From Bifidobacterium bifidum ATCC 29521 = JCM 1255 = DSM 20456 (GTDB lineage: Bacteria > Actinomycetota > Actinomycetes > Actinomycetales > Bifidobacteriaceae), in assembly GCF_001025135.1 (NCBI RefSeq), contig NZ_AP012323.1, positions 1,922,001 through 1,986,000 of the forward strand: 64,000 bases of DNA, in the 5' to 3' direction. The position numbers and the translations under genes were made by a program. The notes beneath the pieces are model-generated. The model made no database searches. It had not been told where the DNA came from and saw only the letters and a list, made by a program, of their open reading frames with translations. Below are positions 1 through 10,021 of the stretch, piece by piece (the stretch's first letter is position 1; the number at the start of each line of letters is the position of its first letter).

Positions 1-470
1 TCGATCTTGGTGTTGTACTTGAGCACCACATCGTTGTAGAACTGCCGCGCGTAGGCGATCTTCGTCTCCAGGTCCTTGAGCTGCGCCTGCAGATCCATGA
101 AGTTCTGGTTCGCCTGCAGCTGCGGGTACGCCTCCATGGTCGCCTGCAGGTTGAACAGCGCGCGGGACAGCGCGTTTTCGGCGGTGGCACGCTCGACGGT
201 GGTCGCGTTCGGGTTCGCCGCGGCCGCAGCGGCTCCGGCGCGCGCCTGGGTCACCTGGGTCAGCACGGAGGATTCATGCCCGGCGTACCCCTTGACCGTT
301 TCGACCAGGTTCGGTATCAGGTCGGCGCGCTGCTTGAGCTGCACGTCGATCTGTGCCCAGCCGTTCTTCACGCGATTGCGCAGCGCGACCAGCGCGTTGT
401 AGGCACCGACCGCCCACAGCACCAGCGCGATGATGACGACGATGACTATCGCCAGAATGATCCACCCCAT
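1..470 (-). CDS. lemA: LemA family protein (3' end cut by window edge)
   Basis: The reverse strand reads from an ATG at 470 preceded by a good AAGGAG ribosome site. The product opens with one hydrophobic membrane helix ([19 protein letters not shown]), then [15 protein letters not shown] and a long helical region with [20 protein letters not shown], the signature LemA segment. About 156 residues are present and the C-terminus lies outside the window. LemA proteins are small membrane-anchored helical proteins of uncertain role. The family call rests on the N-terminal helix plus the [14 protein letters not shown] motif. Nothing in the visible part is broken. Confidence 0.9.
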   Translation of the reverse strand, partial: MGWIILAIVIVVIIALVLWAVGAYNALVALRNRVKNGWAQIDVQLKQRADLIPNLVETVKGYAGHESSVLTQVTQARAGAAAAAANPNATTVERATAENALSRALFNLQATMEAYPQLQANQNFMDLQAQLKDLETKIAYARQFYNDVVLKYNTKI

Positions 471-545
471 GTGCACTCCTTCGTATCGTTGTTGCCGCCA
501 TTGAAGCATGACTATGTGAAATGATACGTCACCGTGTCGCCGTCC

Positions 546-1503
546 ATGTCCTTCACTCCGCACGGTATCATCAAAGGACGTGGCCGCCCTCGCCGGCGTC
601 GCGCAGAGCACCGTGTCGTATGTCATGAGCGGCAACCGGCCGATCTCGCAGAAGACGCGGGACAAAGTCGAGAAGGCGATGCGGGAGCTCGGCTACGTGC
701 CCGACGCGCACGCCCGGGCCATGATCAGCAACCGCTCGCACATCATCGGTCTGCTCACCGAAACCACGGGGACCACGCAAGGCGCGGAGCTGTTCCCATC
801 CTGCGGGCCATCCGCGCCACCGCGAAGGAACACGGCTACGACCTCATCCTGATGTCATCGACCTGCACGACCGAAGACCTCGCCGACATGCGTCGGCTGG
901 GCAAAGGCAACCTCGTCGACGCATTCATCATGCTGGACATCCGGCATCATGACGGGCGTCTGAAATCCGCAATGAAACTCGGCCTGCCCATCGTGCCGTA
1001 CGGCGACCCCGGCGAGCCGTACCACTACCATTGCGTGGACTCCGACACGAAGGCGATCGTGGGCATGGCGTTCTGGGAGATGCACGCCATCGGCGCGAAG
1101 AAAGCGGTGATCGTCGAGGACCCGCGCGGCGACCACGAGTTTCCGTTCATCAACATCTTCGACCGGGAGAGCGTCATATGCGCCGAACGGCATGGGATAC
1201 AGCTGGAGCGGTTCGAGGCGAAGGACACGCGCTGGCAATCGTTCGAGCCGCTGACAGGGAAGTTCCCGGAGTGGAAGGGCAACGGCGTATGCATTTACAC
1301 CCGCTCGCCGCGGACGCTGGCGTGGATAGAGCAGATGATGCTGCTCACCGGCGTCACCCCAGGCAAGGACATCGGGCTGATCGGCGAGGGCGGTCGAAGT
1401 CGCCATCGAGCAGATCGAAGGCAAGGAATTCGAGCCCGGCGTAGAACGCACGCCGCCGAGATTCACCCGCCGCGAGACCACGATTCTCGGATTCGCGGGC
1501 TGA
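546..1503 (+). pseudogene. LacI-family transcriptional regulator, frameshifted and internally deleted
   Basis: The translation is a LacI-type repressor spread over two frames. An ATG at 546 leads into GIIK; the frame changes near 575, where one extra base is likely. It then reads the helix-turn-helix [19 protein letters not shown] and a hinge to about 785. A missing base there shifts the frame again, into the ligand-binding domain (ILRAIRATAKEHGYDLIL onward) up to about 1390. Near GLIGEGG the frame changes once more, to VEVAIEQIEGKEFEPG and a stop at 1503. Compared with normal LacI proteins, about 20-25 residues are missing at this last junction. Three frame changes plus a deletion argue for a real pseudogene rather than one sequencing error. 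No adjacent sugar-utilisation operon survives, so its target is unknown. Confidence 0.85.
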
Positions 1504-1601
1504 GGCCGCACAAGGGGCATGCGGCCTTTGCCGCAGGCCACATCCGGAAACGGTGCCATCTCACTTACCGTGGCGAATGCCCCGCCAGGCCGGATCATCC
1601 C

Positions 1602-1723
1602 CAAATTACGGGTTGAAATTGTCGATATCTATGATTCCCCGTGCGAAATCGCCGTTTTAGGGCCCGAAAGCGGCGATTTGACACGGGGAATTGCGAATAA
1701 CGACAATTTCAACCCGTAATTTG
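1602..1723. repeat. About 120-bp palindromic intergenic element, copy A
   Basis: The outer arms 1602-1624 and 1701-1723 are perfectly complementary over 23 bp and contain TACGGGTTGAAAT. Inner arms carry ATTCCCCGTGCGAAATCGCCG and its near-complement, with two mismatches. The exact centre is GGGCCC at 1660-1665. Related copies of the same length lie at 5926-6045 and 31125-31252. It sits between the LacI pseudogene and the pnp terminator. No transposase is present, so it is a non-autonomous palindromic repeat of unknown role. Confidence 0.85.
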
Positions 1724-1751
1724 ACGTGCAGGATGGGCGCGCGGCACAGAA

Positions 1752-1786
1752 AACACAAAAAAGGGAGCCCCGTGATGGGGCTCCCC
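1752..1786 (-). terminator. Rho-independent terminator of pnp
   Basis: On the minus strand, GGGAGCCCC pairs with GGGGCTCCC around an ATCAC-type loop (1763-1785), followed at once by a run of T (TTTTTTGTGTTTT). It lies about 90 bp past the pnp stop codon. Confidence 0.85.
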
Positions 1787-1876
1787 GTAAGTGAGGCGCA
1801 GGCTACCCGCGTTGGCTCAGAGGACGCCGGCTCTCGGACGTCGAGCCGTTAGTGCGAGCGGCCATGCCGCAAGAGA

Positions 1877-4540
1877 TCAGTTCTCGAACGGATCGAAGTC
1901 GCGACGCACGCGGCGGCGCGGACGCTCGGAGCGCTCCACGCGGTCGGCGCGGTACTCGTCGTAGTTCTCGTCGGTCGCGTAACGCGGGTTGCGATCGTAA
2001 CCGCCACGACGGCCACCACGGCGATCATCGGAACGGCCGCCACGGCGGTCGTCGCGATCGTAATCGCGGTCGTCACGGTCGGAACGGCGACGCGGACGGT
2101 CATCGCGGTCATAGCCGCGGTCGTCACGGTCGTCGTAGTCGCGGTCGGAACGACGACGGCGCGGGCGATCGTCGAAATCGTCATCGCGGTCGTCACGGCG
2201 GGAGGAGCGACGCGGACGGTCGTCGTAGTCGCGGTCGTCACGGCGGTCATCGCGGTCGGAACGGCGACGCGGGCCTCCGCGGCGGTCACCACGGTCGCCA
2301 CGGTCGTCACGACGACCACGGCCGGCGTTGTTCTCCTGGTCCTCGAAACCGGGGATGGCGAGCGAGATCTTGCCGCGGTCATCCACGCCCTGCACGACGA
2401 CCTCGACGGTGTCGCCTTCCTTGAGCACATCCTCGACGGCGTCGATGCGCTCGCCGTTGGCGAGGTTGCGGATCTGCGAGATGTGCAGCAGGCCGTCGGT
2501 GCCCGGGGTGAGGTTGACGAACGCGCCGAACGACGTGGTCTTGACGACCTTGCCGTTGTAGGTCTCGCCGGCTTCCGGCACGTGCGGGTTGGCGATCTGG
2601 TCGATGATGGCCTTGGCCTTCTCGGCCGCTTCGCCGCCTTCGGAGGAGATGAACACGGTACCGTCATCCTCGATGGCGATCTCGGTGCCGGTGTCCTCCT
2701 GGATCTGGTTGATCATCTTGCCCTTCGGCCCGATAATCTCGCCGATCTTGTCGACCGGAACGGTGGTGGTGATGATGCGCGGGGCGTACTCGCTCATCTC
2801 GGCCGGGCCGTCGATGCACTCGTTGATGAGGTCGAGGATCGTGGTGCGGGCCTCGTGAGCCTGCTGCAGGGCACCAGCCAGGATATCGGCCGGAATGCCG
2901 TCAAGCTTAGTGTCGAGCTGCAGGGCGGTGATGAACTCGGAGGTGCCGGCGACCTTGAAGTCCATGTCGCCGAACGCGTCCTCGGCGCCCAGGATGTCGG
3001 TGAGCGTCTTGAAGACGTGCTGGCCATCGACGTCACCGGAGACCAGACCCATCGCGATACCCGCGACCGGGGCCTTCAGCGGCACGCCGGCGGCGAGCAG
3101 CGACAGCGTGGAGGCGCACACGGAGCCCATCGAGGTGGAACCGTTGGAACCGATGGCCTCGGAGACCTGACGGATGGCGTACGGGAACTCCTCGCGGCTT
3201 GGCAGCACCGGCACGATGGCCTTCTCGGCGAGGGCGCCGTGGCCGATCTCGCGGCGCTTCGGGGAGCCGACGCGGCCGGTCTCACCGGTGGAGTACGGCG
3301 GCATCTCGTAGTTGTGCATGTAGCGCTTGGACTGCGGGCCGGAGAGCGCGTCGATCTGCTGCTCCATCTTGAGCATGTTCAGCGTGGTGACGCCCAGGAT
3401 CTGGGTCTCGCCGCGCTGGAACAGGGCGGAGCCGTGCACGCGCGGCACGATGTCCACCTCGGCGGACAGGGTGCGGATGTCGCGCAGGCCACGGCCGTCG
3501 ATGCGGTAGTCCTCGGTGAGGATGCGGCGGCGCACGATCTGGCGCTGCAGCTCCTTGAACGCGTTGCCGAGTTCCTTCTCCTTCTCGGCATCGTCCATGT
3601 CGGTGAACTCGTTCGCGAGCACCTCACGCACGTGCTCCTTGATCTCGTGGATGCGGTCCTGGCGCGGCAGCTTCTCCGCGATGGACAGTGCCTCGTTGAG
3701 GTCCTCGTGGGCGATCTCGTCGATGCGGGCGTACAGCTCGTCGGTGTACTCGGGGAACAGCTGGAAGTCCTTGGTCTCCTTGGCTGCCTTCTCCTTGAGC
3801 TCGTTCTGGGCTTCACAGATCACCTTGATGAACGGCTTGGCGGCTTCGAGACCCTGCGCGACGACTTCCTCGTCCGGCTTGATCTGGCCTTCGTCGTAGA
3901 TGAGGTGCCAGGCGTTCTTGCCGGCACCGGCTTCGATCATGGCGATGGCGACGTCACCGTTCTCGATGACACGGCCGGCGACCACGATCTCGAACACGGC
4001 GCGCTCACGCTCGCTCCAGCGCGGGAAGGCGACCCACTGGCCGTCGATCAGCGCCAGACGCACGCCGGAGACCGGGCCTTCGAACGGCAGGCCGGAGATC
4101 ATCGTCGAAGCGGAGGCCGCGTTCAGGGCGATGACGTCGTAGGCGTCGTCGGGATCGATGGACAGCACGGTCTCCACGACCTGCACTTCGTTGCGCAGCG
4201 TGTGCGGGAACAGCGGGCGCAGCGGACGGTCGATGATACGGCACGCCAGGATCGCCTCGGAGCTCGGGCGGCCTTCACGGCGGAAGAACGAGCCCGGGAT
4301 CTTGCCCGCGGCGTACATCTTCTCCTCCACGTCGACGGTCAGCGGGAAGAAGTCGTAGTTCTCCTTCGGGCTGGAACCGGCGGTGGTGGTGGACAGAATC
4401 ATCGAATCATCGTCAAGATAGGCTGCCACCGCGCCATCCGCCTGCTGTGCGAGACGACCCGTCTCGAAGCGCAGGGTTCGTTTTCCGAACGAACCATTGT
4501 CAATAACGGCCTCCACGGCCTTGATTTCGGGACCCTCCAT
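1877..4540 (-). CDS. pnp: Polyribonucleotide nucleotidyltransferase (PNPase) with Arg/Asp-rich tail
   Basis: An 887-residue PNPase, which degrades RNA 3' to 5' by phosphorolysis. The start at 4540 has an AGGAGG site. Two RNase PH domains (about residues 10-230 and 330-560) are recognisable, for example by [25 protein letters not shown] domain follows ([19 protein letters not shown]), then an S1 domain ([22 protein letters not shown]). From about residue 740 there is a 148-residue tail made almost only of Arg, Asp, Gly and Tyr in repeats such as [12 protein letters not shown]; standard PNPases stop near residue 700-750. The tail is encoded by imperfect GC-rich repeats at about 1900-2320. The gene has its own terminator downstream, and rpsO lies upstream. 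Confidence 0.97.
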   Translation of the reverse strand: MEGPEIKAVEAVIDNGSFGKRTLRFETGRLAQQADGAVAAYLDDDSMILSTTTAGSSPKENYDFFPLTVDVEEKMYAAGKIPGSFFRREGRPSSEAILACRIIDRPLRPLFPHTLRNEVQVVETVLSIDPDDAYDVIALNAASASTMISGLPFEGPVSGVRLALIDGQWVAFPRWSERERAVFEIVVAGRVIENGDVAIAMIEAGAGKNAWHLIYDEGQIKPDEEVVAQGLEAAKPFIKVICEAQNELKEKAAKETKDFQLFPEYTDELYARIDEIAHEDLNEALSIAEKLPRQDRIHEIKEHVREVLANEFTDMDDAEKEKELGNAFKELQRQIVRRRILTEDYRIDGRGLRDIRTLSAEVDIVPRVHGSALFQRGETQILGVTTLNMLKMEQQIDALSGPQSKRYMHNYEMPPYSTGETGRVGSPKRREIGHGALAEKAIVPVLPSREEFPYAIRQVSEAIGSNGSTSMGSVCASTLSLLAAGVPLKAPVAGIAMGLVSGDVDGQHVFKTLTDILGAEDAFGDMDFKVAGTSEFITALQLDTKLDGIPADILAGALQQAHEARTTILDLINECIDGPAEMSEYAPRIITTTVPVDKIGEIIGPKGKMINQIQEDTGTEIAIEDDGTVFISSEGGEAAEKAKAIIDQIANPHVPEAGETYNGKVVKTTSFGAFVNLTPGTDGLLHISQIRNLANGERIDAVEDVLKEGDTVEVVVQGVDDRGKISLAIPGFEDQENNAGRGRRDDRGDRGDRRGGPRRRSDRDDRRDDRDYDDRPRRSSRRDDRDDDFDDRPRRRRSDRDYDDRDDRGYDRDDRPRRRSDRDDRDYDRDDRRGGRSDDRRGGRRGGYDRNPRYATDENYDEYRADRVERSERPRRRVRRDFDPFEN

Positions 4541-4761
4541 AGGGTTCCTCCTTTTTTTGTTCTATTGTCTGCTGATATCTGTAATCCACATCGAGACGCC
4601 GAAATCCCGATTTGTTCAAGCTTGTCGGCTTTTCTCATTGACGCGGCCCGTCCCGGACCGCACCCGTTCATTCCAGATTCTTCTTCATCATCGGCCCTCA
4701 ACCGCCGGGCCACAGTATGTCATCCGCGAATTCGCAACATCCTCATCCACATGCCGATATG

Positions 4762-4790
4762 CAAAACGCCCGAGCAAGGAATGCCCGGGC
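4762..4790 (-). terminator. Terminator between rpsO and pnp
   Basis: Minus strand GCCCGGGC-ATTCCTTG-CTCGGGC followed by GTTTTG, 11 bp after the rpsO stop. The rest of the rpsO-pnp gap (4541-4761) shows no gene and should hold the pnp promoter. Confidence 0.7.
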
Positions 4791-4800
4791 GAAAGTTCTC

Positions 4801-5070
4801 TTATCGACGGAGACCGAGACGCTCAATCAGGGAACGGTAACGGTTGATGTCGACGCGCTTGAGGTAATCAAGCATACGACGACGGTCACCGACCATGAGC
4901 AGCAGACCACGACGGGAGTGGTGATCGTGCTTGTGCTCCTTCAGGTGCTCGGTCAGGTCGGCGATACGCTTGCTCAGCAGCGCGACCTGGACCTCGGGGG
5001 AACCCGTGTCGCCTTCGTGCGTCGCGTACTTGGTGATGATTTCCTGCTTTTCTTCAGCCGTAAGTGCCAC
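4801..5070 (-). CDS. rpsO: 30S ribosomal protein S15
   Basis: An 89-residue S15, a primary 16S rRNA-binding protein of the small-subunit platform. GTG at 5070 is chosen over upstream in-frame codons because AAGGAGG lies just before it and the product then begins [20 protein letters not shown], the normal S15 N-terminus. The conserved [24 protein letters not shown] and RRRMLDYLK motifs are intact. It precedes pnp in the same direction, a common pairing, but a hairpin terminator separates them. Confidence 0.97.
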   Translation of the reverse strand: MALTAEEKQEIITKYATHEGDTGSPEVQVALLSKRIADLTEHLKEHKHDHHSRRGLLLMVGDRRRMLDYLKRVDINRYRSLIERLGLRR

Positions 5071-5202
5071 GGCATCCTCCTTATAGTTGCTGCGCGGTGC
5101 ACCCGGCTTTATGCCGGTGCGCTCTCTATCCGCGGGCGAAACACGCCAATGGGATAGTATAGGCAAGGGGTCGGACTACTTCCGGCCTTTCGCGGCAGGG
5201 TC

Positions 5203-5880
5203 TCACACCGCCGTCAGCAATCCGCCGAACAGCACAATGAGCAGCGCCGCGGTCTCGATGGCGAAGAACAGGATGAACGAAGCCCAGCTGCGCGTCAGCA
5301 CGTTCAGCGGAGAGTCCTTCTTGATGAGGATCAGCAGGCCGACCCACACGACCGCATACACCGCCACGCCGACCCCGGCCGCGATGATTCCCAGATTCGC
5401 CGCATTCGGCAGCCGCGCGGAGTCGCCGTACACCACGTACGTGGAGTACCAGAAATTCAGTTTGAGCAGGCTCAGGCCGGCGATGAACTGTTCGGCGGCC
5501 AGCCCGACCACGAACACGATGCGCCACAGCCAGTTGCGCGACTCCACCACGGCGAGACCGAGTCCGGTGAACGTTGTCAGCGTCACGGTCCACGACACGA
5601 AGGCCACGCCGCGCGGGGGGAACAGGTTCAGATGGGTGATCAGCCATTGCGTGTGGCCGACCGCCAGGGAGCGTCCGAGCCAGTACGGCGCGATGATGGC
5701 GGCCAGCACCGCCACGATGAACACCGCCCATGGCACCGGGTGCGACTGCCGCCGCTCGATATCGGCCAGAGACAGGTCGGTCACCGGGATGGATGGGTCC
5801 GGATGCTTGGAAACGTCAACGGTTTCGACGTGGTCACCGACCAGTTCCGTCGCCTCGTTGTTATTGGTTTCGTCCGCCAT
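5203..5880 (-). CDS. Five-helix integral membrane protein, unknown function
   Basis: About 225 residues. A short acidic cytoplasmic-looking N-terminus (ETNNNEATELVGDHVETVD) is followed by five hydrophobic segments, for example VFIVAVLAAIIAPYWLG, WLWRIVFVVGLAAEQFIAG and SFILFFAIETAALLIVLF. I recognise no family. The start is uncertain: ATG at 5880 has GAGG five bases upstream, while 5898 and 5919 are in-frame alternatives. An open frame runs further upstream, but it would read into the palindromic element at 5926-6045 and is unlikely to be coding. Confidence 0.75.
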   Translation of the reverse strand: MADETNNNEATELVGDHVETVDVSKHPDPSIPVTDLSLADIERRQSHPVPWAVFIVAVLAAIIAPYWLGRSLAVGHTQWLITHLNLFPPRGVAFVSWTVTLTTFTGLGLAVVESRNWLWRIVFVVGLAAEQFIAGLSLLKLNFWYSTYVVYGDSARLPNAANLGIIAAGVGVAVYAVVWVGLLILIKKDSPLNVLTRSWASFILFFAIETAALLIVLFGGLLTAV

Positions 5881-5925
5881 GTTCGCCTCGCTCGCCATAT
5901 GTTCTTTACTGACTTCCATGCACGA

Positions 5926-6045
5926 CAATACGGGCTGAAATAGACGGAATCCGGGATTCACCGTACAATATCGCCGTTTCGGCACCGCGAAACGTACCAT
6001 TTCGTACGGGGAATCTTGGATTCCGGCCATTTCAGCCCGAAATTG
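5926..6045. repeat. About 120-bp palindromic intergenic element, copy B
   Basis: Left arm CAATACGGGCTGAAAT pairs with ATTTCAGCCCGAAATTG at the right end. Inner arms GATTCACCGTAC and GTACGGGGAATC also pair. It is exactly 120 bp and shares the GGG(T/C)TGAAAT outer and ATTCCCCGT-AAAT-CGCCGTTT inner motifs with copies A and C, but is the most diverged. It separates the GH84 stop codon from the membrane protein start. Confidence 0.75.
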
Positions 6046-6111
6046 CCAGCGTCGTCCGGGCCGATGCCCCGGCTCTCACGAGCGAGGGCGACCGCCCGGA
6101 CTCATGCCGAA

Positions 6112-9100
6112 TCAGCCGATCCGCTTGCGCAGGCCGGCCATCGTCACGCCCGCCGCGGCCAACATCGTCATTGCGGCGATGAGACCGAAGACGTCGGCGC
6201 CCGTGTTGGACAGCTTGCCGTCGGCGCCGGGCTTGTTGACACCCGGCTTCTCACCGGGCTTGTTCTCGCCGGGCTTGTTCTCGCCGGGCTTGTTCTCGCC
6301 GGGCTTCTCGCCAGGCCGCTCCGGCTCGGTGCCGTCGCTCTTGACCAGGCCCTTGATGGCCTTGTCGAGTGCAGCGCGCAGCGCGGTGTAGGTGGCGGGA
6401 TCGCCCTCGCCGTTCGGGTCGGCCTTCAGCTGCTTGCTCAGGGCCTCATACGCGACGGTGAACTTGGCATAGCTGTCCTTGGTGTACTCGGAAGCCTTGC
6501 CCGCGTAAGGCTCGGCGTCGTTCAGCGCGAGCTGCGCGTAGTCGCGTGCGGACTGGTCGTAGCGCAGCGTGGACTTCGCGGCGGTGTAGGCCGCTTCCAG
6601 CGCCTCGCCGTCGGCCTTCGCCAGATCGTCGGCGTTGGCCAGCGCGGCGGCGAAGTCGTCGTACGCGGACTGGTACTTGTTGTAGCTCGCCTCGGTGTAG
6701 GTGGCATTGTCGTTGGAGACGTGCTCGGCCTTCAGCTGGTCGGCGGTCTTCGCCGTGTACCGTTCGACACCCTTCATCGCCGATTCGAGCGCGGCGACGG
6801 CGGCGTCGACCTTGGCCTGCGTGGCGTCCTGGTCGGCAGCGACGGCCTTGGCGGCGGCAATCGCGCCGGCGAGAGCCTCGCGGCTCGACTTGGTCCAGTC
6901 GGCGGAGTCGACCTTCTCGGCTTCGGCGACCTTGGCGTTCAGCGCGTCCTTGGTCACCGTACCGGGTTCGTCGATCTTGGTGGCGGACAGGTCGTACACC
7001 TTCCACCACTTGGAGGTCTGGGCCAAGTTGGTGATGCGCACGGCCTTGACGGTCGCGGCGGAGTCCAGCGTGAAGATCTGCTTCTGGTTGCCGTTCACGT
7101 CGCCGATCTTGGTCCAGTTGCCATCTGCATCCTGGTATTCGATCTTGCCGTTGACGATCGTGTCACCGCCCTTTTCCGCCTGGATGAAGCGGAACTCCTT
7201 GGCCTTGCGGGCCTCGGCGTAGGTGACGGTGAGGGCGGCGTTGGCCTTGACACAGTCGCAGCCGGCGGACTGCATCCAGAAGAACGTGCTGTCGTCACCG
7301 TCGATGACGGCCTTCGGATCGACGTTCTCATGCCATGCCGCGGCACCCACGCCGTTCGTGCTGACCGTGGCGTCGGAGGGCATCGGGGTGACGCTGCCGC
7401 TGGTCTTGGCCTTGACGAAGGAATCGAGCGCCTGCACGGTCGGGCGCATGATGACCAGGCCGCCACGGGCGGGCTTGTTGCGCTGGTAGTAATCGGCGAT
7501 CGTATGCGTGTCGGACTTGGCGAAAGCGGCCTTCGCGGTTGCGTAGGTCGCCTTCGCGGCCTCGGTGTCACCCGCGAGCGCCTGCTTGGCGGCGGTGATG
7601 TAGTCGATGGCGGAGGCGGTCAGGTCGTCCCAGTAGCTGATCCACGGTTCGATCTGGTCAAACATGTTCTTGTCGCCGGGGTTCGCGCGGTAGTTCTTCG
7701 CGGCGCGCTGCAGCGTGGTGTAGACGGTGAGCGCCTGGCTGAAGTCGGCCGCGGTGGCGGTGCCGCCGTCCAGCTTGCCCTTGAGTTCGGTCAGGACGCC
7801 CTTGACGTCGAGCTTGCCGGTGTAGTCGACGGACTCATTGTTGATCCACCACTTGTTAACGGCGTCATACTCGGCATCCTTGTGCGCGCCGTCGATGCCG
7901 CCGTCGTTGAGGATGCGCATGTTCATGGCGAGGTCACGCAGGCCACGGGAGCCCTTGGACGCGATCGGCGAGTTGTGGTCGATGTAGCTGAAGGAGTCCT
8001 CCCAGGACTGTTGTCCGTCCTTTTCGCTCTGCCACAGGTTCCAGCTGTAGTCGGCGGCCATGAAGATGCCCTGCTTGCTCGGCTCGGACTGCTGCATCGG
8101 GTTGAGCATGATGCCGTCGTAGGTGCCGTATGTGGCACCGGGCTTGAGGAAGTTGTTCTGGCCTCCCATGACCAGGTACTGGTAGGCGGTGTTGCGGTTC
8201 ATGTCGGAGCACGGCCAGTTGATCCACATGAACGGGGCGCGACCGGTGTTCTTGGTGAACGTGTCGGCGAAGTCCTTGCTGGCCACGCCGAAGGTGCGGC
8301 CGCCGGTCATGACGATCTGCACGTTGGATGGGATGTCCTTGTACCAGGCGTCACCGGCTCCGGTGTAGCTGTACAGGGCCGGGCAGTAGAGGATCGTGTC
8401 CTTGAGGCCCTCGTACTTCGCGGTGCCGTCGTCGTTCTTCTCCTGCTGCAGCTCGTGGATCCAGTCGGTCAGGTCCTTCAGCACGCGCACGTAGGTGTTG
8501 TCGTTGCCGTACTGCGCACCCCAGTCGGTGGAGTCGTCGGCGAGCAGTGCGATCTGGCGTACGCCGGCGTCAATGGTCTGCATGTACTTGGCCTTGAGTT
8601 CCTTGAGGTCCTTCTGGTAGTGCTCCTCGGTGTCGAAGCGGAAGTGCTTGCCCCTAGCCTCGCCGTCGTTATGGAACGGCGCGAGCGCGTAAACGAAACG
8701 CACCTTCGACTTGTTGCCGGCCTCGGCCTGCGGCTTGATCTCGTTCTCGATCTGGTCTTTGGTGTACAGGCCGCGCCAGTTGTTGCGGTGCAGCGGATCG
8801 TCCTTGGGGGCGTACACGTAGGTGTTCATCTTGTAGTAGCCGCCCCAGGTCATCAGGTTCACGCGGTCCTTGGTGCTCCACGGGCTGCCGTAATAGCCCT
8901 CGATGAAGCCGCGGGACTTGACGTCGGCCCAGTCGCTGAAGGTCAGGTTGCTGACGGCGCGGCCCGGCAGCTGCTGGAAGATCTGGTACAGGGTAGTCAG
9001 GCCGTAGAACGCGGAATCGGTGTCGCGGCCGAGCACGAGGATCGTGTCGGGCGTCTTCGCGTTGCCCTGACGGACGGCAAGCACATAGGAGTCGTTCTTG

Positions 9101-9546
9101 GAGAACGTGCTGTCGTCCACCTTCAGGGTGCCGTCGGCGATCAGCTGCTTGGCGTACTTGTCGACCACGCCGTTGGATCCGTTGATGCCGACCAGCACGT
9201 TGAGCTGGTACGCGGTTTCGGGCACGGCGTCGGCCGCGGTGGTCTCGATGCCCTTGAGCTTCAGGGCCTCGTTCAGACGGGCCTTGGTGGCGGAATCGAT
9301 TCCCGGTTCCACGACGGTGTTCGCCTTGTCGCGCAGAATCAGACTGCCGTCGCCATACTCGGTGTTCTGCGGCTGGGGGTAGATCTTGTACTGGCCCGAC
9401 TGTTGGGTCGTGCCGGAGTCGGCCGCCGTGTCGCTGTCGCTGGCCGCCATGGCCGGAACCGCGAACGCCGCGGTCATGGCGATCGACGCGATGGCCGTCA
9501 CGATTTTGCCTAGAATCTCATGCGTGGAATTACCATTCGCTCGCAT
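6112..9546 (-). CDS. Cell-wall-anchored GH84 beta-N-acetylglucosaminidase (hyaluronidase family)
   Basis: A 1,144-residue secreted enzyme. The ATG at 9546 has AAGGAAA upstream; the longer open frame upstream is not supported. Domain order: signal peptide (1-34, ending AVPAMAA), an N-terminal alpha/beta domain, and the GH84 catalytic barrel starting near residue 214 (SRGFIEGYYGSPWS), with the catalytic Asp pair in ALLADDSTDW at about 337-338. A CBM32/F5-8C-type domain follows (about 727-858), then FIVAR-like helical repeats (about 865-1060), GENKPGENKPGE linker repeats, the sorting signal LSNTG (about 1111), a hydrophobic helix and RKRIG. GH84 enzymes remove terminal GlcNAc from glycans such as mucin. 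The sorting motif has Ser in place of the usual Pro. Substrate is inferred, not shown. Confidence 0.93.
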   Translation of the reverse strand: MRANGNSTHEILGKIVTAIASIAMTAAFAVPAMAASDSDTAADSGTTQQSGQYKIYPQPQNTEYGDGSLILRDKANTVVEPGIDSATKARLNEALKLKGIETTAADAVPETAYQLNVLVGINGSNGVVDKYAKQLIADGTLKVDDSTFSKNDSYVLAVRQGNAKTPDTILVLGRDTDSAFYGLTTLYQIFQQLPGRAVSNLTFSDWADVKSRGFIEGYYGSPWSTKDRVNLMTWGGYYKMNTYVYAPKDDPLHRNNWRGLYTKDQIENEIKPQAEAGNKSKVRFVYALAPFHNDGEARGKHFRFDTEEHYQKDLKELKAKYMQTIDAGVRQIALLADDSTDWGAQYGNDNTYVRVLKDLTDWIHELQQEKNDDGTAKYEGLKDTILYCPALYSYTGAGDAWYKDIPSNVQIVMTGGRTFGVASKDFADTFTKNTGRAPFMWINWPCSDMNRNTAYQYLVMGGQNNFLKPGATYGTYDGIMLNPMQQSEPSKQGIFMAADYSWNLWQSEKDGQQSWEDSFSYIDHNSPIASKGSRGLRDLAMNMRILNDGGIDGAHKDAEYDAVNKWWINNESVDYTGKLDVKGVLTELKGKLDGGTATAADFSQALTVYTTLQRAAKNYRANPGDKNMFDQIEPWISYWDDLTASAIDYITAAKQALAGDTEAAKATYATAKAAFAKSDTHTIADYYQRNKPARGGLVIMRPTVQALDSFVKAKTSGSVTPMPSDATVSTNGVGAAAWHENVDPKAVIDGDDSTFFWMQSAGCDCVKANAALTVTYAEARKAKEFRFIQAEKGGDTIVNGKIEYQDADGNWTKIGDVNGNQKQIFTLDSAATVKAVRITNLAQTSKWWKVYDLSATKIDEPGTVTKDALNAKVAEAEKVDSADWTKSSREALAGAIAAAKAVAADQDATQAKVDAAVAALESAMKGVERYTAKTADQLKAEHVSNDNATYTEASYNKYQSAYDDFAAALANADDLAKADGEALEAAYTAAKSTLRYDQSARDYAQLALNDAEPYAGKASEYTKDSYAKFTVAYEALSKQLKADPNGEGDPATYTALRAALDKAIKGLVKSDGTEPERPGEKPGENKPGENKPGENKPGEKPGVNKPGADGKLSNTGADVFGLIAAMTMLAAAGVTMAGLRKRIG

Positions 9547-9838
9547 TTGTTTCCTTATCTGTTCTTGTGATACTGTGCACCGCCCGCGCATATGCCTCAT
9601 CACATGACCAAGCCCACATCCCGGTGGGCCTGTCCTCGTCGCTACGGTATATCTGGCGTGCGGCGAAACGATTGCGTTCCCGCGGGTTTTCGCCAGATGC
9701 CGCGATCCATATTTCAGCTTCTCGTGGCAGTCGTCATCGACGACGCGTTCTCTCAACCGTTCCGATTAGTCATGCTAGTTTTACTATCGAATCACGTCAA
9801 ACGCGATTGGACGGCCGGACTTGCCGGTGAAGTGGCAG
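9547..9838. promoter_or_regulatory. Upstream region of the GH84 gene with a dyad
   Basis: No gene is visible in this gap of about 290 bp. A spaced inverted repeat, ATCTGGCG at 9651-9658 and CGCCAGAT at 9691-9698, with further GGCGAAA/TTTTCGCC pairing inside, could be an operator or an mRNA hairpin. The regulator is unknown. Confidence 0.35.
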
Positions 9839-9912
9839 TGGAGCGGATGACGGGAATCGAACCCGCGTAATCAGTTTGGAAGACTGAGGCTCTACCATTG
9901 AGCTACATCCGC
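9839..9912 (-). tRNA. tRNA-Gly (anticodon TCC)
   Basis: On the minus strand the cloverleaf runs GCGGATG-TA-GCTC-AATGGTA-GAGC, then TCAGT-CTTCCAA-ACTGA with anticodon TCC, a T arm with GGTTCGATTCC, and CATCCGC pairing with the 5' end. T follows as discriminator, and CCA is encoded (9839-9841). Confidence 0.96.
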
Positions 9913-10021
9913 GAAAATGTCGCTTTTGGCGACTTGAGCTATTATACACATCGCCGACGCTTTGGCAACTCCCGTGTCCATGCGGAACAGGACCGTCAAA
10001 ACAGGACCGCCGGAACAGGCG

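Noticed and set aside
6016..9513. Open frame of 1,165 codons antisense to the GH84 gene
   Set aside because: It mirrors the codon structure of the real gene, is rich in Gly/Val/Leu/Arg with no domain, and is a shadow frame of high-GC DNA.
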